A stretch of 64,000 bases of DNA from Deltaproteobacteria bacterium (GTDB lineage Bacteria; UBA10199; JADGCS01), in assembly GCA_024233595.1 (NCBI GenBank), contig JACKPK010000001.1:310001-374000 (forward strand), read 5' to 3'. Shown here piece by piece: positions 7,078 through 16,136 of this stretch. Below the pieces are notes generated by a model, which searched no databases, was not told where the DNA came from, and saw only the letters and a list, made by a program, of their open reading frames with translations. Both the position numbers and the translations under genes were made by a program. The stretch's first letter is position 1. Each line of letters starts with the position of its first letter.

Positions 7078-7554
7078 ATGAAAATCAACACCTCTCTCCG
7101 GTTTCTGGCCCTCGCCGCCTTAACATTTGTCCAAGTAGAAATAGGACTTGTCGCCCTAGGATGTGGCGGCAGCAGCATTTCGTTAGACCCTCCCACCAAC
7201 AACGGAGGCTCAGATTGCAGCGATACCGGAGCAACTGTGAGTTCAGGAGATTTTTCGGCTGTTTTCACAGGCGAAGCGTGTAACGCACCCGATGTGACCG
7301 CACCAGAAAGCAACCAACTCATTTTAGATTGCACAAGCCGTGATACCGATAATTCTGTTTCCGATTACGTTACGGTTACCTGTGGCTCCGGAGACGGTGC
7401 TGAATCAGATATTTATTTTTGTTTTGACGGGACCGGTTACCGCGATGGCGGCAGCTCCGACGATACCGAACTCTACGATCAAACAACCTTGGATTGTGTG
7501 ATTGATGGGTCCGACAATGGCAGCATTGGTGAAGAAGAAACAGTGGTGAGTTAA
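7078..7554 (+). CDS. Putative small secreted lipoprotein
   Basis: The 158-residue protein starts with KINTSLR and a hydrophobic stretch (residues 9-28) ending at LGC, a poor but possible lipobox with Cys29; a Gly/Ser linker follows. The mature part is acidic, rich in Asp, Gly, Ser and Thr, and holds several spaced cysteines that could form disulfides. No family was recognised. It runs toward the Wza-like gene, with only 23 bases between their stop codons. The promoter sits so close that the mRNA should have no leader. Secretion is likely; lipidation is less sure. Confidence 0.7.
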   Translation: MKINTSLRFLALAALTFVQVEIGLVALGCGGSSISLDPPTNNGGSDCSDTGATVSSGDFSAVFTGEACNAPDVTAPESNQLILDCTSRDTDNSVSDYVTVTCGSGDGAESDIYFCFDGTGYRDGGSSDDTELYDQTTLDCVIDGSDNGSIGEEETVVS

Positions 7555-7577
7555 ATAAAAATTTTTTTCCTTAATTT

Positions 7578-8750
7578 TTATCTGTTGTTTAAGGAACGCT
7601 CCAACACAAGAGCAGAAAGAGTCACACCAATCACTGAAGAAATAATACCAACATACTTCACAAAGTTTTCAATGGCTTTTTTCTTAACAATGATCACATC
7701 ACCCGCTTGAATGGTTTGCTCTAATTTTCGACGTACTTTTTTTCCATTTCTAAAAACAATCACTGAACCCAAACGCGCTTCAGCTGTTGCTCCTGCATAA
7801 GCAACATAGTCTTTAATGCGAAAATGAGACTTATAAGGAAAGGCCCCAGGAGAAATCACAGCACCAATCACAAAGACATCTGCCACACTTGTCGGGTAGA
7901 CTAAATTTTCGCCAGGAATGCTCTCGACTGAGTAGTCGAACTTTTTATGAGAGTTGATGATATCAGGAACAATGATCACATCGCCCTTTTCGATTTCGAA
8001 TTTTTTAATGTCACGACGATTTTGCTCAACATCTAAAACTATTTTTTGTCCGTCTTCCGTAAAACGAATCACACGTATAGGGGCTTTTTTAGCCACTGAC
8101 TTGGTCACGCCACCTGCGAGTGAGAGAATCTGAGAAAGATTTTTTTCGTAGTACAATTCAAATACCCCGGGACGAGCAACAGGACCTTCGATCCGTACTG
8201 CGCCTTTGGGGTTTGGAACAAAAATCACATCGTTGTCTTCAACAAAGGGGTTGTTTTTTAAATCACCCGACTGAAAATACCGGTAAAGATCATAAGTTTT
8301 TCCACGCTCACCTTGCTTTCTAAGCTCGATCACACGAACAGAAGCGCGAGTCGGCACAGCCAATTTGAGCAAATCAGCAGCTCTTGTTCCAGCTTGCACC
8401 GTGAATAAGCCTGGGTTTTGCACATCACCCAAAATGTGAACCTGAATGGTCTGCATTTTAACAAGACCAAAACCAAGCCCTTGTCCTGCACCACCTTGTA
8501 ATCCAGCCGCCTGTTGCAAGATTTGTCTGTTTTGATTGCTCTGACTCAGATCGGTTACTGAACCCGGCGTTAGCGGATCATTGGGATTGCTATTGTTTTG
8601 GCTGCCACCAAGTTGACGTTGCAAACCCAATTGCGAGGTGTATTGTGCCCAAACAGGAAAAGGAAAAACGAAACTAAAAATCAAAAAAACAACGAGACAT
8701 TTTGAAAATGAAGAAGTCATCAGATTCTTAAATAAGTTGGGTTGTTTCAT
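7578..8750 (-). CDS. Polysaccharide export protein, Wza-like with SLBB domains
   Basis: The 390-residue protein has a signal peptide (about 1-36, cut after VWA), a Gln/Asn-rich linker, a polysaccharide-export region with SLBB folds (about 95-225 and a further SLBB copy near 270-350), and a C-terminal hydrophobic segment (about 362-383). Wza-type proteins form the outer-membrane channel for capsule or O-chain export. There is no lipobox cysteine, so anchoring differs from E. coli Wza. It closes the polysaccharide locus on the left and is separated by 174 bases from the methyltransferase gene. Confidence 0.88.
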   Translation of the reverse strand: MKQPNLFKNLMTSSFSKCLVVFLIFSFVFPFPVWAQYTSQLGLQRQLGGSQNNSNPNDPLTPGSVTDLSQSNQNRQILQQAAGLQGGAGQGLGFGLVKMQTIQVHILGDVQNPGLFTVQAGTRAADLLKLAVPTRASVRVIELRKQGERGKTYDLYRYFQSGDLKNNPFVEDNDVIFVPNPKGAVRIEGPVARPGVFELYYEKNLSQILSLAGGVTKSVAKKAPIRVIRFTEDGQKIVLDVEQNRRDIKKFEIEKGDVIIVPDIINSHKKFDYSVESIPGENLVYPTSVADVFVIGAVISPGAFPYKSHFRIKDYVAYAGATAEARLGSVIVFRNGKKVRRKLEQTIQAGDVIIVKKKAIENFVKYVGIISSVIGVTLSALVLERSLNNR

Positions 8751-8924
8751 AAAAGTTTCTCTTCATTTTGACCATTGACATCTAGCAATCGCCAAAAAAT
8801 CAACAAAATCATAATCTCATGCGAAAAAGCCCTATTGCAAATGTTCGCCCATGCAATCAAGCGCTATTTAAATCGTTTATTATTTTACTAAAATTGGAAC
8901 GTATTTGATTCTATGAAACTATAC

Positions 8925-9719
8925 TTATTCTTTTTTCTTTTTCACTGCTGCTATTACAATTTTAGGTCTATTTTCGCTCTTATCGAAAAAAAGTTCTTTC
9001 TTTTCTAAAACAAAAAATCCACTGTTTGAAAGGAGTTCAAAATAATTATGAGAAAAACCAACTGTTTTTGTATGATCATTGTCGATTTCTTTACTTGCCG
9101 TATATTGCATAAAGTCTAGATTTACTGGTTCGTGTATTATAATGACACAATTCAATGGAATAGTATTCAATATTCTTTTAACTGTATTTGAATGTAAAAA
9201 AAATAAAGTTTGGCAAGATAGAAAAACTGTACATCCCTCAAAACTTTGAAGGTTTTCAATATTTTCGCACTCAAAAGTGATTTTTTTAAATTCTCTAAAA
9301 TACTGATTAGCAAATTCAATACTTGCTGCATTTATATCATAGCCAGAGTACCGACACCCTAATTCATCAATTCCAAGTCTCTTGGGCCATTGCCCTGCCG
9401 AACAACCAATCTCAACTACGATTGAATTTGAATTAAGATATTTTTTTGCCATTTCATAAAAATCACTATAATTTTTACTCCAACTTTTACTTTCTCTTTG
9501 AAACTGAGATTTGGCATGAAGAAAACCTCCTTCTCGGCCCCAAAATAATTTTGCTAATTCACCATGTTTTGTAGATCTAGCATACAGCTTTCTATATATT
9601 GGCCAAGTAAACCGCTTCAAAATCTTTGAAGTAATACTAGGCTTAGTTTGTTTTCGCTCAAAATTTCTGATGAATATTTGTGTAAGAAAATTCAAATTAA
9701 TCTCCTGATATTTAGGCAT
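8925..9719 (-). CDS. Class I SAM-dependent methyltransferase
   Basis: The 264-residue protein has the SAM-binding motif I VVEIGCSAGQ near residues 100-109 and following acidic and hydrophobic strands of a Rossmann methyltransferase (YDIN, then LSCQTLFFL). The N-terminal 90 residues are basic and helical. Its substrate is probably a sugar of the surface polysaccharide, judged only from position between the Wza-like and Wzy-like genes. The gene is much richer in AT than most of the locus (one 60-base line, 9241-9300, has 14 G/C), suggesting recent acquisition. Confidence 0.8.
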   Translation of the reverse strand: MPKYQEINLNFLTQIFIRNFERKQTKPSITSKILKRFTWPIYRKLYARSTKHGELAKLFWGREGGFLHAKSQFQRESKSWSKNYSDFYEMAKKYLNSNSIVVEIGCSAGQWPKRLGIDELGCRYSGYDINAASIEFANQYFREFKKITFECENIENLQSFEGCTVFLSCQTLFFLHSNTVKRILNTIPLNCVIIIHEPVNLDFMQYTASKEIDNDHTKTVGFSHNYFELLSNSGFFVLEKKELFFDKSENRPKIVIAAVKKKKE

Positions 9720-9785
9720 TTCTCAAAAAACACTAAATCTGATTTTGACATAGCATCACATTAAAAATAATAATTCCCAATTGAT

Positions 9786-10874
9786 TTAAAAAAAGTCAAA
9801 TATAACATGATACTCAACCCAATGTTGCCTTAGTTCCAAATTCATAAATAAAATAACTATGGACAAAAATGCTATTCCCATACTCACAACTTTCTTTTCT
9901 TTGAATAGAGAAATTAAAAAAGCTATTACAACGGGATCCCCTGCTGATAAAAATGTTGCAATCCGAGCAGCTAAAATAGGAATCTCTTGAAGAGCAAAAA
10001 GCCACGCTGTAGATAAAATGTACATAACCATTATTGGATAAAAATATTTAAACTTAGTTTTCAAAATTTCTTTAGAACCAACTAGAAAAAAACAAAAAAA
10101 TAATTGTTTTAATGTCATTGGATTTAAAACTCCTAAAGCATCATCGGAATATGTTTCTTGATACCACGCAAGCTTTTGAGGCAACACATTGGCAGCGCCC
10201 ATAAGATTTAGGAAACTATCAAGCCAACTTGTTAAACCTAACGCAAACCCAACTATTAAAGGGAAAAAAAGCATCTTCTTCCCAAAATCTTTTTTGCAAA
10301 CCCAGTAAACTGGCAATGCAATTATAGCGCCAACATGAAATAAAAATGCTAGAATAATAGCCACCGTATACTGCAGAGGCTTTTTATGAACAATAAAGTA
10401 CACAGAACAAAGCACAATCGCACTGGCAAGACCCGCACGAATTTGAATCAATTCTTTATAAAGGAATAAATGAGAAAAATACCAAAGTAATGAAAGCAAA
10501 GGGTAAGGAGAAAATTTCTTAAACGCAACGCAGTTTAGTCCCACAGCCAAGGCCGCCACAATAACAAAGACTGGAATGCTACTATCAAAAAAAGTTTTAA
10601 CCAAGGTGTTTAAAAATAAATAAAGAAATTCACCATGAATGCGAGGTGGATTTCCACCATAATAAAGAAAATCATAAAGATGAACTGTCTCACCATAAAT
10701 GCCCACGTAATTGCCGTAATCGGTAAACCAAAACCCTCTAAAACCAGCCATACAAGCTAAGATCACAAAACCAATAAAAAGATACGCTGGCTGCATGTAT
10801 TTAGAATGAGCGTAGGCATCCAAAAAACAAAAGAGCAGCAGAACAAAAGCCACAACGTAATAAGTGAGCATCAT
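9786..10874 (-). CDS. EpsG/Wzy-like polysaccharide polymerase
   Basis: The 362-residue protein is a polytopic membrane protein with about ten hydrophobic segments from residue 3 to the C-terminus and a hydrophilic loop near residues 45-75 (WFTDYGNYVGIYG), the pattern of the EpsG family. Such proteins polymerise repeat units on the periplasmic face of the inner membrane in Wzx/Wzy-type systems. Its ATG overlaps the stop of the upstream glycosyltransferase (ATGA), so the two are translationally coupled. It is the only Wzy candidate in the window. Confidence 0.82.
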   Translation of the reverse strand: MMLTYYVVAFVLLLFCFLDAYAHSKYMQPAYLFIGFVILACMAGFRGFWFTDYGNYVGIYGETVHLYDFLYYGGNPPRIHGEFLYLFLNTLVKTFFDSSIPVFVIVAALAVGLNCVAFKKFSPYPLLSLLWYFSHLFLYKELIQIRAGLASAIVLCSVYFIVHKKPLQYTVAIILAFLFHVGAIIALPVYWVCKKDFGKKMLFFPLIVGFALGLTSWLDSFLNLMGAANVLPQKLAWYQETYSDDALGVLNPMTLKQLFFCFFLVGSKEILKTKFKYFYPIMVMYILSTAWLFALQEIPILAARIATFLSAGDPVVIAFLISLFKEKKVVSMGIAFLSIVILFMNLELRQHWVEYHVIFDFF

Positions 10875-12097
10875 GCGGCCTGCCTTTTTTGGCTTTGCTG
10901 ATTTGGCAAATTAACCATGGAACGTGCACGCTCCAACCAAGTGTATTTTTGTAAATAGTCCTGACGCGCTTCGAATGCTAAACGCTTTGCAAACTCAGGG
11001 TCTTGTATCAGAGTGTTTAAACAGGAGCTCCATTCCTTAGCGTCATCGCAAGTTGCCAAGAGACAGTTTTTTTGATGCCCCAACACTTCTCTGAGGACTG
11101 GCAAATCCGAGGAAATAATCGGCACACCCGAAGCCATGTATTCAAACATTTTCATTGGCGACATCCATTTTGAAGTGTCTGAATTTTTAGCACCAATGGA
11201 GACCGATTTTTGATACGGCATCAGCAAAACGTCCATTGATTTCATGTAATCAATGACCTCTAAAGGAGGAACATGCCCCACAATCTGTAAATTACTTGGC
11301 AAGGCTTGCGCTTTAAGAGCGTTGATTTCGATCTCGTTACCACCAAACACAAAAAAACTCTGATCTGAATTCTGACGAGCCATTTCGACAATGACTTCAA
11401 TGCCACGCCCCGGATACAAATGCCCAAAATACCCCACGCAAAACTGCTTTTCATTTTTTAAAAATGCCGCAAGGTGCTGGGCTCTAAATTTTTGTTTTTG
11501 AATTTGTGTAAAAGGTTCAATGCCCGCGGGAGCCGCATCGGCAAAGACATGAACGTTTTTTAAAAAATCTTGCTCTAAACTAAGGTGTTCCGCCAAAATT
11601 GTTTTTAAAGCATCTGTAATGACAACTGTTTGCACGTTTGGATGAGTCACTAAAAAATTTTGCCATTTCTTTTTGCGTCCTGACTCTGGATTATGGGTTT
11701 CATAAACCAAAGGCACTTTCACAAAACGCGCAACCAAATAAGACGCGTAGAAATTTCTAGAGACAACCAGCTGCAAACGCCCTTTTAAGGATGATTTAAG
11801 AACCTGCCAAAAACCAAACAAACCCAAAATAATGTTCAAACCCTTTTGAAAAGGAAGATTGATTGTTTTTAAATTTAAGTTTGGAAAGGAAGCACCATAA
11901 AACGATTCTAAATGAGAACGCAGGCCTTTTTTATTTTTGATCGATCGGTAAGCTGTTAAGAGCACCGAGCCTTTGTGAAAAGAACTCAAGGCTTCGCACA
12001 TCCGAATCACATGAATCGAGTTGGCTGTACGCGATGGCACAATTGATGGCGAAACATATATGATCTGGTTTTTTGTGTCTGATTCTATGGAGTGCAA
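10871..12097 (-). CDS. Glycosyltransferase, GT4 family
   Basis: The 408-residue GT-B enzyme has an N-terminal acceptor domain beginning IIYVSPSIVPSRTANSIHV and a C-terminal donor domain with GYFGHLYPGRG and the E-x7-E-type stretch KMFEYMASGVPII. Members transfer nucleotide sugars with retention onto lipid-linked repeat units in the cytoplasm. The start is TTG at 12097, supported by GGGG five bases upstream; no in-frame ATG lies before the essential N-terminal strand. Its stop overlaps the Wzy-like start. Confidence 0.88.
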   Translation of the reverse strand: MHSIESDTKNQIIYVSPSIVPSRTANSIHVIRMCEALSSFHKGSVLLTAYRSIKNKKGLRSHLESFYGASFPNLNLKTINLPFQKGLNIILGLFGFWQVLKSSLKGRLQLVVSRNFYASYLVARFVKVPLVYETHNPESGRKKKWQNFLVTHPNVQTVVITDALKTILAEHLSLEQDFLKNVHVFADAAPAGIEPFTQIQKQKFRAQHLAAFLKNEKQFCVGYFGHLYPGRGIEVIVEMARQNSDQSFFVFGGNEIEINALKAQALPSNLQIVGHVPPLEVIDYMKSMDVLLMPYQKSVSIGAKNSDTSKWMSPMKMFEYMASGVPIISSDLPVLREVLGHQKNCLLATCDDAKEWSSCLNTLIQDPEFAKRLAFEARQDYLQKYTWLERARSMVNLPNQQSQKRQAA

Positions 12098-12121
12098 AAT
12101 AGCCCCATCACAAAATTTTAT

Positions 12122-13120
12122 TTATTTTTTCTTAGCAACACAAACCATATGGCTAGATTGTTGCTTCTCTACGAGAAATTTTTGGAGGCTCTGTTTAAAT
12201 TCTTCGTTTTGATTTAAAAAATCTTCAAATAATGTGATCTCTTTAGCAAAAGGACCTTTTGATCCATTTCTTAAGATAATATCGACATCAAACTTACCGG
12301 GCGTTTTTAGTTCCAGTGTTTCAAATGAAAAACGTTCCATGAAATTCCGCAAAGCTTTTGGCGTGTACAAACGAATGTGATCAAAGGGAACAGTCGGTGA
12401 TTTTTGCTGCAAAACTTTGATTTCTAAGCTGTCGCCATTAGGCGTTGTAAAAATAAAAATCCCACCAGGAGCCAAGCTTTCTTGAGCCAATTTAAAATAG
12501 TCTTCTGGCTCAACAAGATGCTCTAAAACCTCGTAAGAGATAACAACATCGACTGCTCCAGGTTTTTTAAATTCCGCAAACGAACCGCGAAACAAATTGA
12601 TTTTGTCGTGCTTAAGATTCAACTCCTGCGGCTCAATCATGTGAATCTCAGAAAATAAATCATCTTCACACATGAGCTCTGCCATTTCGCCATTGCCCGA
12701 ACCAATTTCGAGCACTCGGAGGTTTTCTTTTTTAGGTGAATGCTCTGCAATGATGCTTTTTACCTGTGCCAAACGCTCATGATACATTTTCATGCGCGAT
12801 TTTTTGACATGCTCAGGCATTTCTCGCCACAACGCAAAAGCTTTGCTGTTGTTTAAAAAATCGATGATACGATCTTCTGGCGGGCAAGGATCAATGAATA
12901 AGGTATCGCAGTCCTGACAGCGACTATGATCAAACCCTAGACAACTGAATTCTGTCTCAAGGTTTTTTGATTCACAGCAAGGGCAAGAACCTTTTTTAGG
13001 CTGATTCTGAAATTCTTTAGAAAAATCAGAAATTTCTTTTTCTAAAAGATTCTCTTTAAAATTCTTTTCGAATTCTTCGTCATGAACCTCGTTAAATTTA
13101 ATCGCTGCATTTGCTACCAT
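12122..13120 (-). CDS. SAM-dependent methyltransferase with N-terminal zinc ribbon
   Basis: The 332-residue protein starts with about 40 charged residues, then a four-cysteine zinc ribbon (Cys46/49 and Cys68/71). A class I methyltransferase domain follows with motif I VLEIGSGNGE and the catalytic-domain strand VVISYEVLEH. Zinc-ribbon methyltransferases of this kind are common in O-antigen and capsule loci. Start support is good: GGAGG lies four bases before the ATG. It is 19 bases from the upstream gene and 24 from the GT4, so it is part of the same operon. Confidence 0.85.
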   Translation of the reverse strand: MVANAAIKFNEVHDEEFEKNFKENLLEKEISDFSKEFQNQPKKGSCPCCESKNLETEFSCLGFDHSRCQDCDTLFIDPCPPEDRIIDFLNNSKAFALWREMPEHVKKSRMKMYHERLAQVKSIIAEHSPKKENLRVLEIGSGNGEMAELMCEDDLFSEIHMIEPQELNLKHDKINLFRGSFAEFKKPGAVDVVISYEVLEHLVEPEDYFKLAQESLAPGGIFIFTTPNGDSLEIKVLQQKSPTVPFDHIRLYTPKALRNFMERFSFETLELKTPGKFDVDIILRNGSKGPFAKEITLFEDFLNQNEEFKQSLQKFLVEKQQSSHMVCVAKKK

Positions 13121-13139
13121 TTATCCTCCAACTAAAAAA

Positions 13140-14702
13140 TTAAGCTTCTTTTATAAGTGCCTGAATTAATCTATCAGCTTCATGACTACCTTTTTCTAAA
13201 TATTCATTAAGGTGACTTTTTTTCCAACCATGCCCATCTAAAACATCAAGGGGGTAAGATTGCATTTTTTCCAAAAAATAAGTGTAACAAGCCACATCGT
13301 TTTTTTGTTCAGGTGTTACTTTAATTTGTTTCCAATTTTCTATTTGTTCAAAATAATTTTGTTCACTACTCGCATAATTTAATGACAAAGCTCTATAGAC
13401 AGGATTTCCGGCTATAACACAAGGAACTTCTAAATATACAAGCTCCATCGCCACACTCGATGTCCAAACCAAACCACAATCCATGATTTTTGAAATTTCA
13501 TAGAGACTAAATGAATTTGGGTGCAAAAGCCGTATGTTATCTGACAATTTACAAAATTCTTTTGTAAAAGTTTCCAATGTCTCATTAGGAGCTCGGCTCA
13601 ACTCCGCGATATGAGGTTTTAATATCAGTAAGTCTCCCCTATCTTTAAAAAATGAAATAGTTTTTTTAATCCATTCGCATAAATCATTAAAAACTACCGA
13701 ACTATCAATAACTGCCAAATCATAAAATAAATGCCCAAACAAAACAAAAACACTTTTTCCCCGTGATCTGTACTCATCGGATAAATTCTGAATTTCTTGA
13801 ATTTCTCTCTTTTGTTCGAGATTATGCGCTTGCTCTACAGGCCTTAAAACCACCTTCTCAATCGATTTACAAATATCACTTACTTCACTTGAAATTTTTC
13901 GAATAGAATCAAGTTCATCTGGGCTAACTTCTATTCCAAAATCTAATTTTCTTTTATTTAAATTAGAAATAATATATTTCCAATTTTTCCAATCTCCTCT
14001 AAAATAATACTTATTCAATGCGGGCAATACTGTAATACATTGAACTTCTTCGCATTCAAAATGATCTGAAAGAAATTTAAACACACTATTAGGAAGGTCA
14101 ATAAATTGAGTGATGAGAATTCTTATCTTTTTACTGTTTTCGTTAGCAAAATCTCTAAAAAGATAAAAATAGGCTAAAAGTAAATCACACGCATCTGCAG
14201 CTTTTTTAGCCTGAGATAAAATTTCACTACTAGAAAAATCTAAGTTCAATCTTTTATTTGCCGATGTTAATGAACTTTTAATTATTGGGAAGAAATCAAT
14301 TTTATCTATCAAATATTTTTCATTCTTAAAATCAGCTTCATGATTAAATTGTCGTTTATCAAAAATTGTACTTCGAAAAACAAGGGGAAACCCTGCTACA
14401 CTTAGACTGTTACTAATGGTTTTTCCTTTAAAATTTAGACTAAACCTATAAGAATTATAAACTGTACCTTGAACCAAAAAATACGCTTCAAACCCCTTCC
14501 GAGTCAATTCTCGCGCCAAAACAGTATAAAAAGGCTCCCTTGTATTAGAACGATGTGGTGAAAAAATATAAACAAGCTCAGAATCAGGTTGGGGCCATTC
14601 ATTAACTTCTCTAAGTATTTTGATAGTAATAAACTTGATTTTAGCCAAAATTAACTTTTGTTTAAAATTTCTTAATATTTTTATCGGATTCTTATTTCCC
14701 AA
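13140..14702 (-). CDS. KpsS/TagF-like surface-carbohydrate protein, function unassigned
   Basis: The 520-residue protein has a basic amphipathic N-terminus, no signal peptide, and a C-terminal half typical of GT-B folds: ILKPHIAELSRAP, then near residues 415-435 the pattern WTSSVAMELVYLEVPCVI followed by NPVYR. That resembles the nucleotide-binding half of Kdo/CDP-glycerol transferases and capsule_synth proteins. A specific donor cannot be named. The start is TTG with AGGTG upstream; an ATG nearby is in another frame. The gene is very AT-rich (15 G/C in 14101-14160), unlike the neighbouring hisH. Confidence 0.65.
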   Translation of the reverse strand: MGNKNPIKILRNFKQKLILAKIKFITIKILREVNEWPQPDSELVYIFSPHRSNTREPFYTVLARELTRKGFEAYFLVQGTVYNSYRFSLNFKGKTISNSLSVAGFPLVFRSTIFDKRQFNHEADFKNEKYLIDKIDFFPIIKSSLTSANKRLNLDFSSSEILSQAKKAADACDLLLAYFYLFRDFANENSKKIRILITQFIDLPNSVFKFLSDHFECEEVQCITVLPALNKYYFRGDWKNWKYIISNLNKRKLDFGIEVSPDELDSIRKISSEVSDICKSIEKVVLRPVEQAHNLEQKREIQEIQNLSDEYRSRGKSVFVLFGHLFYDLAVIDSSVVFNDLCEWIKKTISFFKDRGDLLILKPHIAELSRAPNETLETFTKEFCKLSDNIRLLHPNSFSLYEISKIMDCGLVWTSSVAMELVYLEVPCVIAGNPVYRALSLNYASSEQNYFEQIENWKQIKVTPEQKNDVACYTYFLEKMQSYPLDVLDGHGWKKSHLNEYLEKGSHEADRLIQALIKEA

Positions 14703-14718
14703 AACATCACCTAAAAGC

Positions 14719-15363
14719 TTAAAATTTTAAAAACGCCTCAATCATTTTCAAACCCGCTTCACCACTTTTTTCTGGATGAAACTGGCAGCCATACAAGTTA
14801 TCACGACGAATCGCTGCCGAAATTTTTCGCCCATCGTACTCACAATCAGCCAAACGATGCGACTCGTTTTCTGGCATGGCTGTGAATGAATGCACAAAGT
14901 AAGTCATTTCTCCTTCGTTTGTGCTTTGCAAAATTGTTTGATCCCAATTGGTGTCCGCAGACGGTTTACGCAATGCACTCCAACCAATGTGAGGGATTTT
15001 GTGTTTGTTGCCGCTTGCATCGGTGTCGGGAATTTTAATGACCTTACCAGGAATCAGATTTAAGCCTTTTGTTTCGCCGAACTCTTCGCTCATGCTCAGC
15101 ATCATTTGCATGCCCAAACAAATTCCTAAAAAGGGTCGTTCTTTTGTAGCAAATTCTGAAATGACATCGACCAAATTTAAGCGGCTAAGTTCTGCCATAC
15201 CGTTATGAAAAGCCCCCACTCCTGGTAAAACTAATAGTTCAGCATCCAAAACATGCTTGGGGTCAGAAGTTAACAAAACCTCTGCACCAAAATGCTCAAA
15301 GGCACGTTCCACACTCAGCAGATTGCCCACTCCGTAATCAATGACTGTTACCTTTTTTGTCAT
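14719..15363 (-). CDS. hisH: Glutamine amidotransferase subunit HisH (surface-sugar type)
   Basis: The 214-residue class I glutaminase has the nucleophile motif GICLGMQ and the His-Glu pair in CQFHPEKS. It supplies ammonia to HisF. Because HisF and a WbpG-type synthetase stand directly upstream, the set most likely converts an N-acetyl sugar to an acetamidino sugar, as known for Pseudomonas WbpG-HisH2-HisF2 and Campylobacter PseA; a role in histidine synthesis is less likely as no other his gene is near. The start at 15363 overlaps the hisF stop as ATGA; an ATG nine bases earlier is possible. Confidence 0.9.
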   Translation of the reverse strand: MTKKVTVIDYGVGNLLSVERAFEHFGAEVLLTSDPKHVLDAELLVLPGVGAFHNGMAELSRLNLVDVISEFATKERPFLGICLGMQMMLSMSEEFGETKGLNLIPGKVIKIPDTDASGNKHKIPHIGWSALRKPSADTNWDQTILQSTNEGEMTYFVHSFTAMPENESHRLADCEYDGRKISAAIRRDNLYGCQFHPEKSGEAGLKMIEAFLKF

Positions 15364-16127
15364 GCTGCCCATTTTCTCACTGAAATGTTGTTCTGTTCTG
15401 CGGCTTCTTTCATTTGCTTAAAGGTGAGTCGGTTGTAGTGCAAAACATCAGCCATGGCCACGGCATCTGCATGACCGTTTTGAATGACATCGACAAGATG
15501 ATCTTCATTGCCCATGCCGCCACTCGCAATCACAGGAATGCTCACCGCATCGGAAACTTGACGAACCAATTCAATATCAAAACCTTTTTTGGTTCCTTCT
15601 TGATCAACCGAGGTCAAAAGGATTTCACCCGCGCCTAATTCTTGTCCTTGCTTGGCCCACTCCACAACATCCATACCGGTGTGCTCGCGTCCGTTATCGT
15701 AATACGCTTCCCATTGATTCGGTCCACAACGTTTTGCTTCGATCGAAAGAACCATGCACTGGCTACCAAAGCGATCTGCGATTTCTGAAATCAATTCCGG
15801 GCGTTTGATCGCCGCTGTGTTGATCGCAATTTTATCCGCGCCATGACGCAATAAATTGTTGGCGTTATCGACAGAGCGAATGCCCCCGCCCACAGTCAAT
15901 GGGATGAAGATATTATCTGCAGTATGACGAACAAGCTCGTGCAAGCTATTGCGTTCGTAGAGACTGGCCACAATGTCCATGAAGACAAGCTCATCAGCAC
16001 CTTGTTGATAATACTTTTGCGCGTGCTCTTGGGGATCACCAATCACACGCAAACCTTCCAAGTGAATGCCTTTGATGAGATTGGGAGCTTTAATGTCTAA
16101 TCTTGCGATCAATCTTGTGTTAGCCAT
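15360..16127 (-). CDS. hisF: HisF-like cyclase subunit for sugar amidination
   Basis: The 255-residue TIM barrel has two half-barrel phosphate sites (VGGGIRS and ASGGMGN) as in imidazole glycerol phosphate synthase HisF. The first acidic residue is kept (RLDIK, Asp11), but the position of the second catalytic Asp reads LSIEAKR, with Glu in place of Asp. Ammonia from HisH would pass through the barrel to the WbpG-type enzyme encoded nine bases upstream. The Glu and the context both argue for the LPS-type paralogue rather than the histidine enzyme. Confidence 0.88.
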   Translation of the reverse strand: MANTRLIARLDIKAPNLIKGIHLEGLRVIGDPQEHAQKYYQQGADELVFMDIVASLYERNSLHELVRHTADNIFIPLTVGGGIRSVDNANNLLRHGADKIAINTAAIKRPELISEIADRFGSQCMVLSIEAKRCGPNQWEAYYDNGREHTGMDVVEWAKQGQELGAGEILLTSVDQEGTKKGFDIELVRQVSDAVSIPVIASGGMGNEDHLVDVIQNGHADAVAMADVLHYNRLTFKQMKEAAEQNNISVRKWAA

Positions 16128-16136
16128 AGAACCTGC

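Noticed and set aside
14719..16127. hisH and hisF as part of a histidine operon
   Set aside because: No other his genes adjoin except a distant HisC-like gene; the WbpG-type gene nine bases upstream points to sugar amidation.
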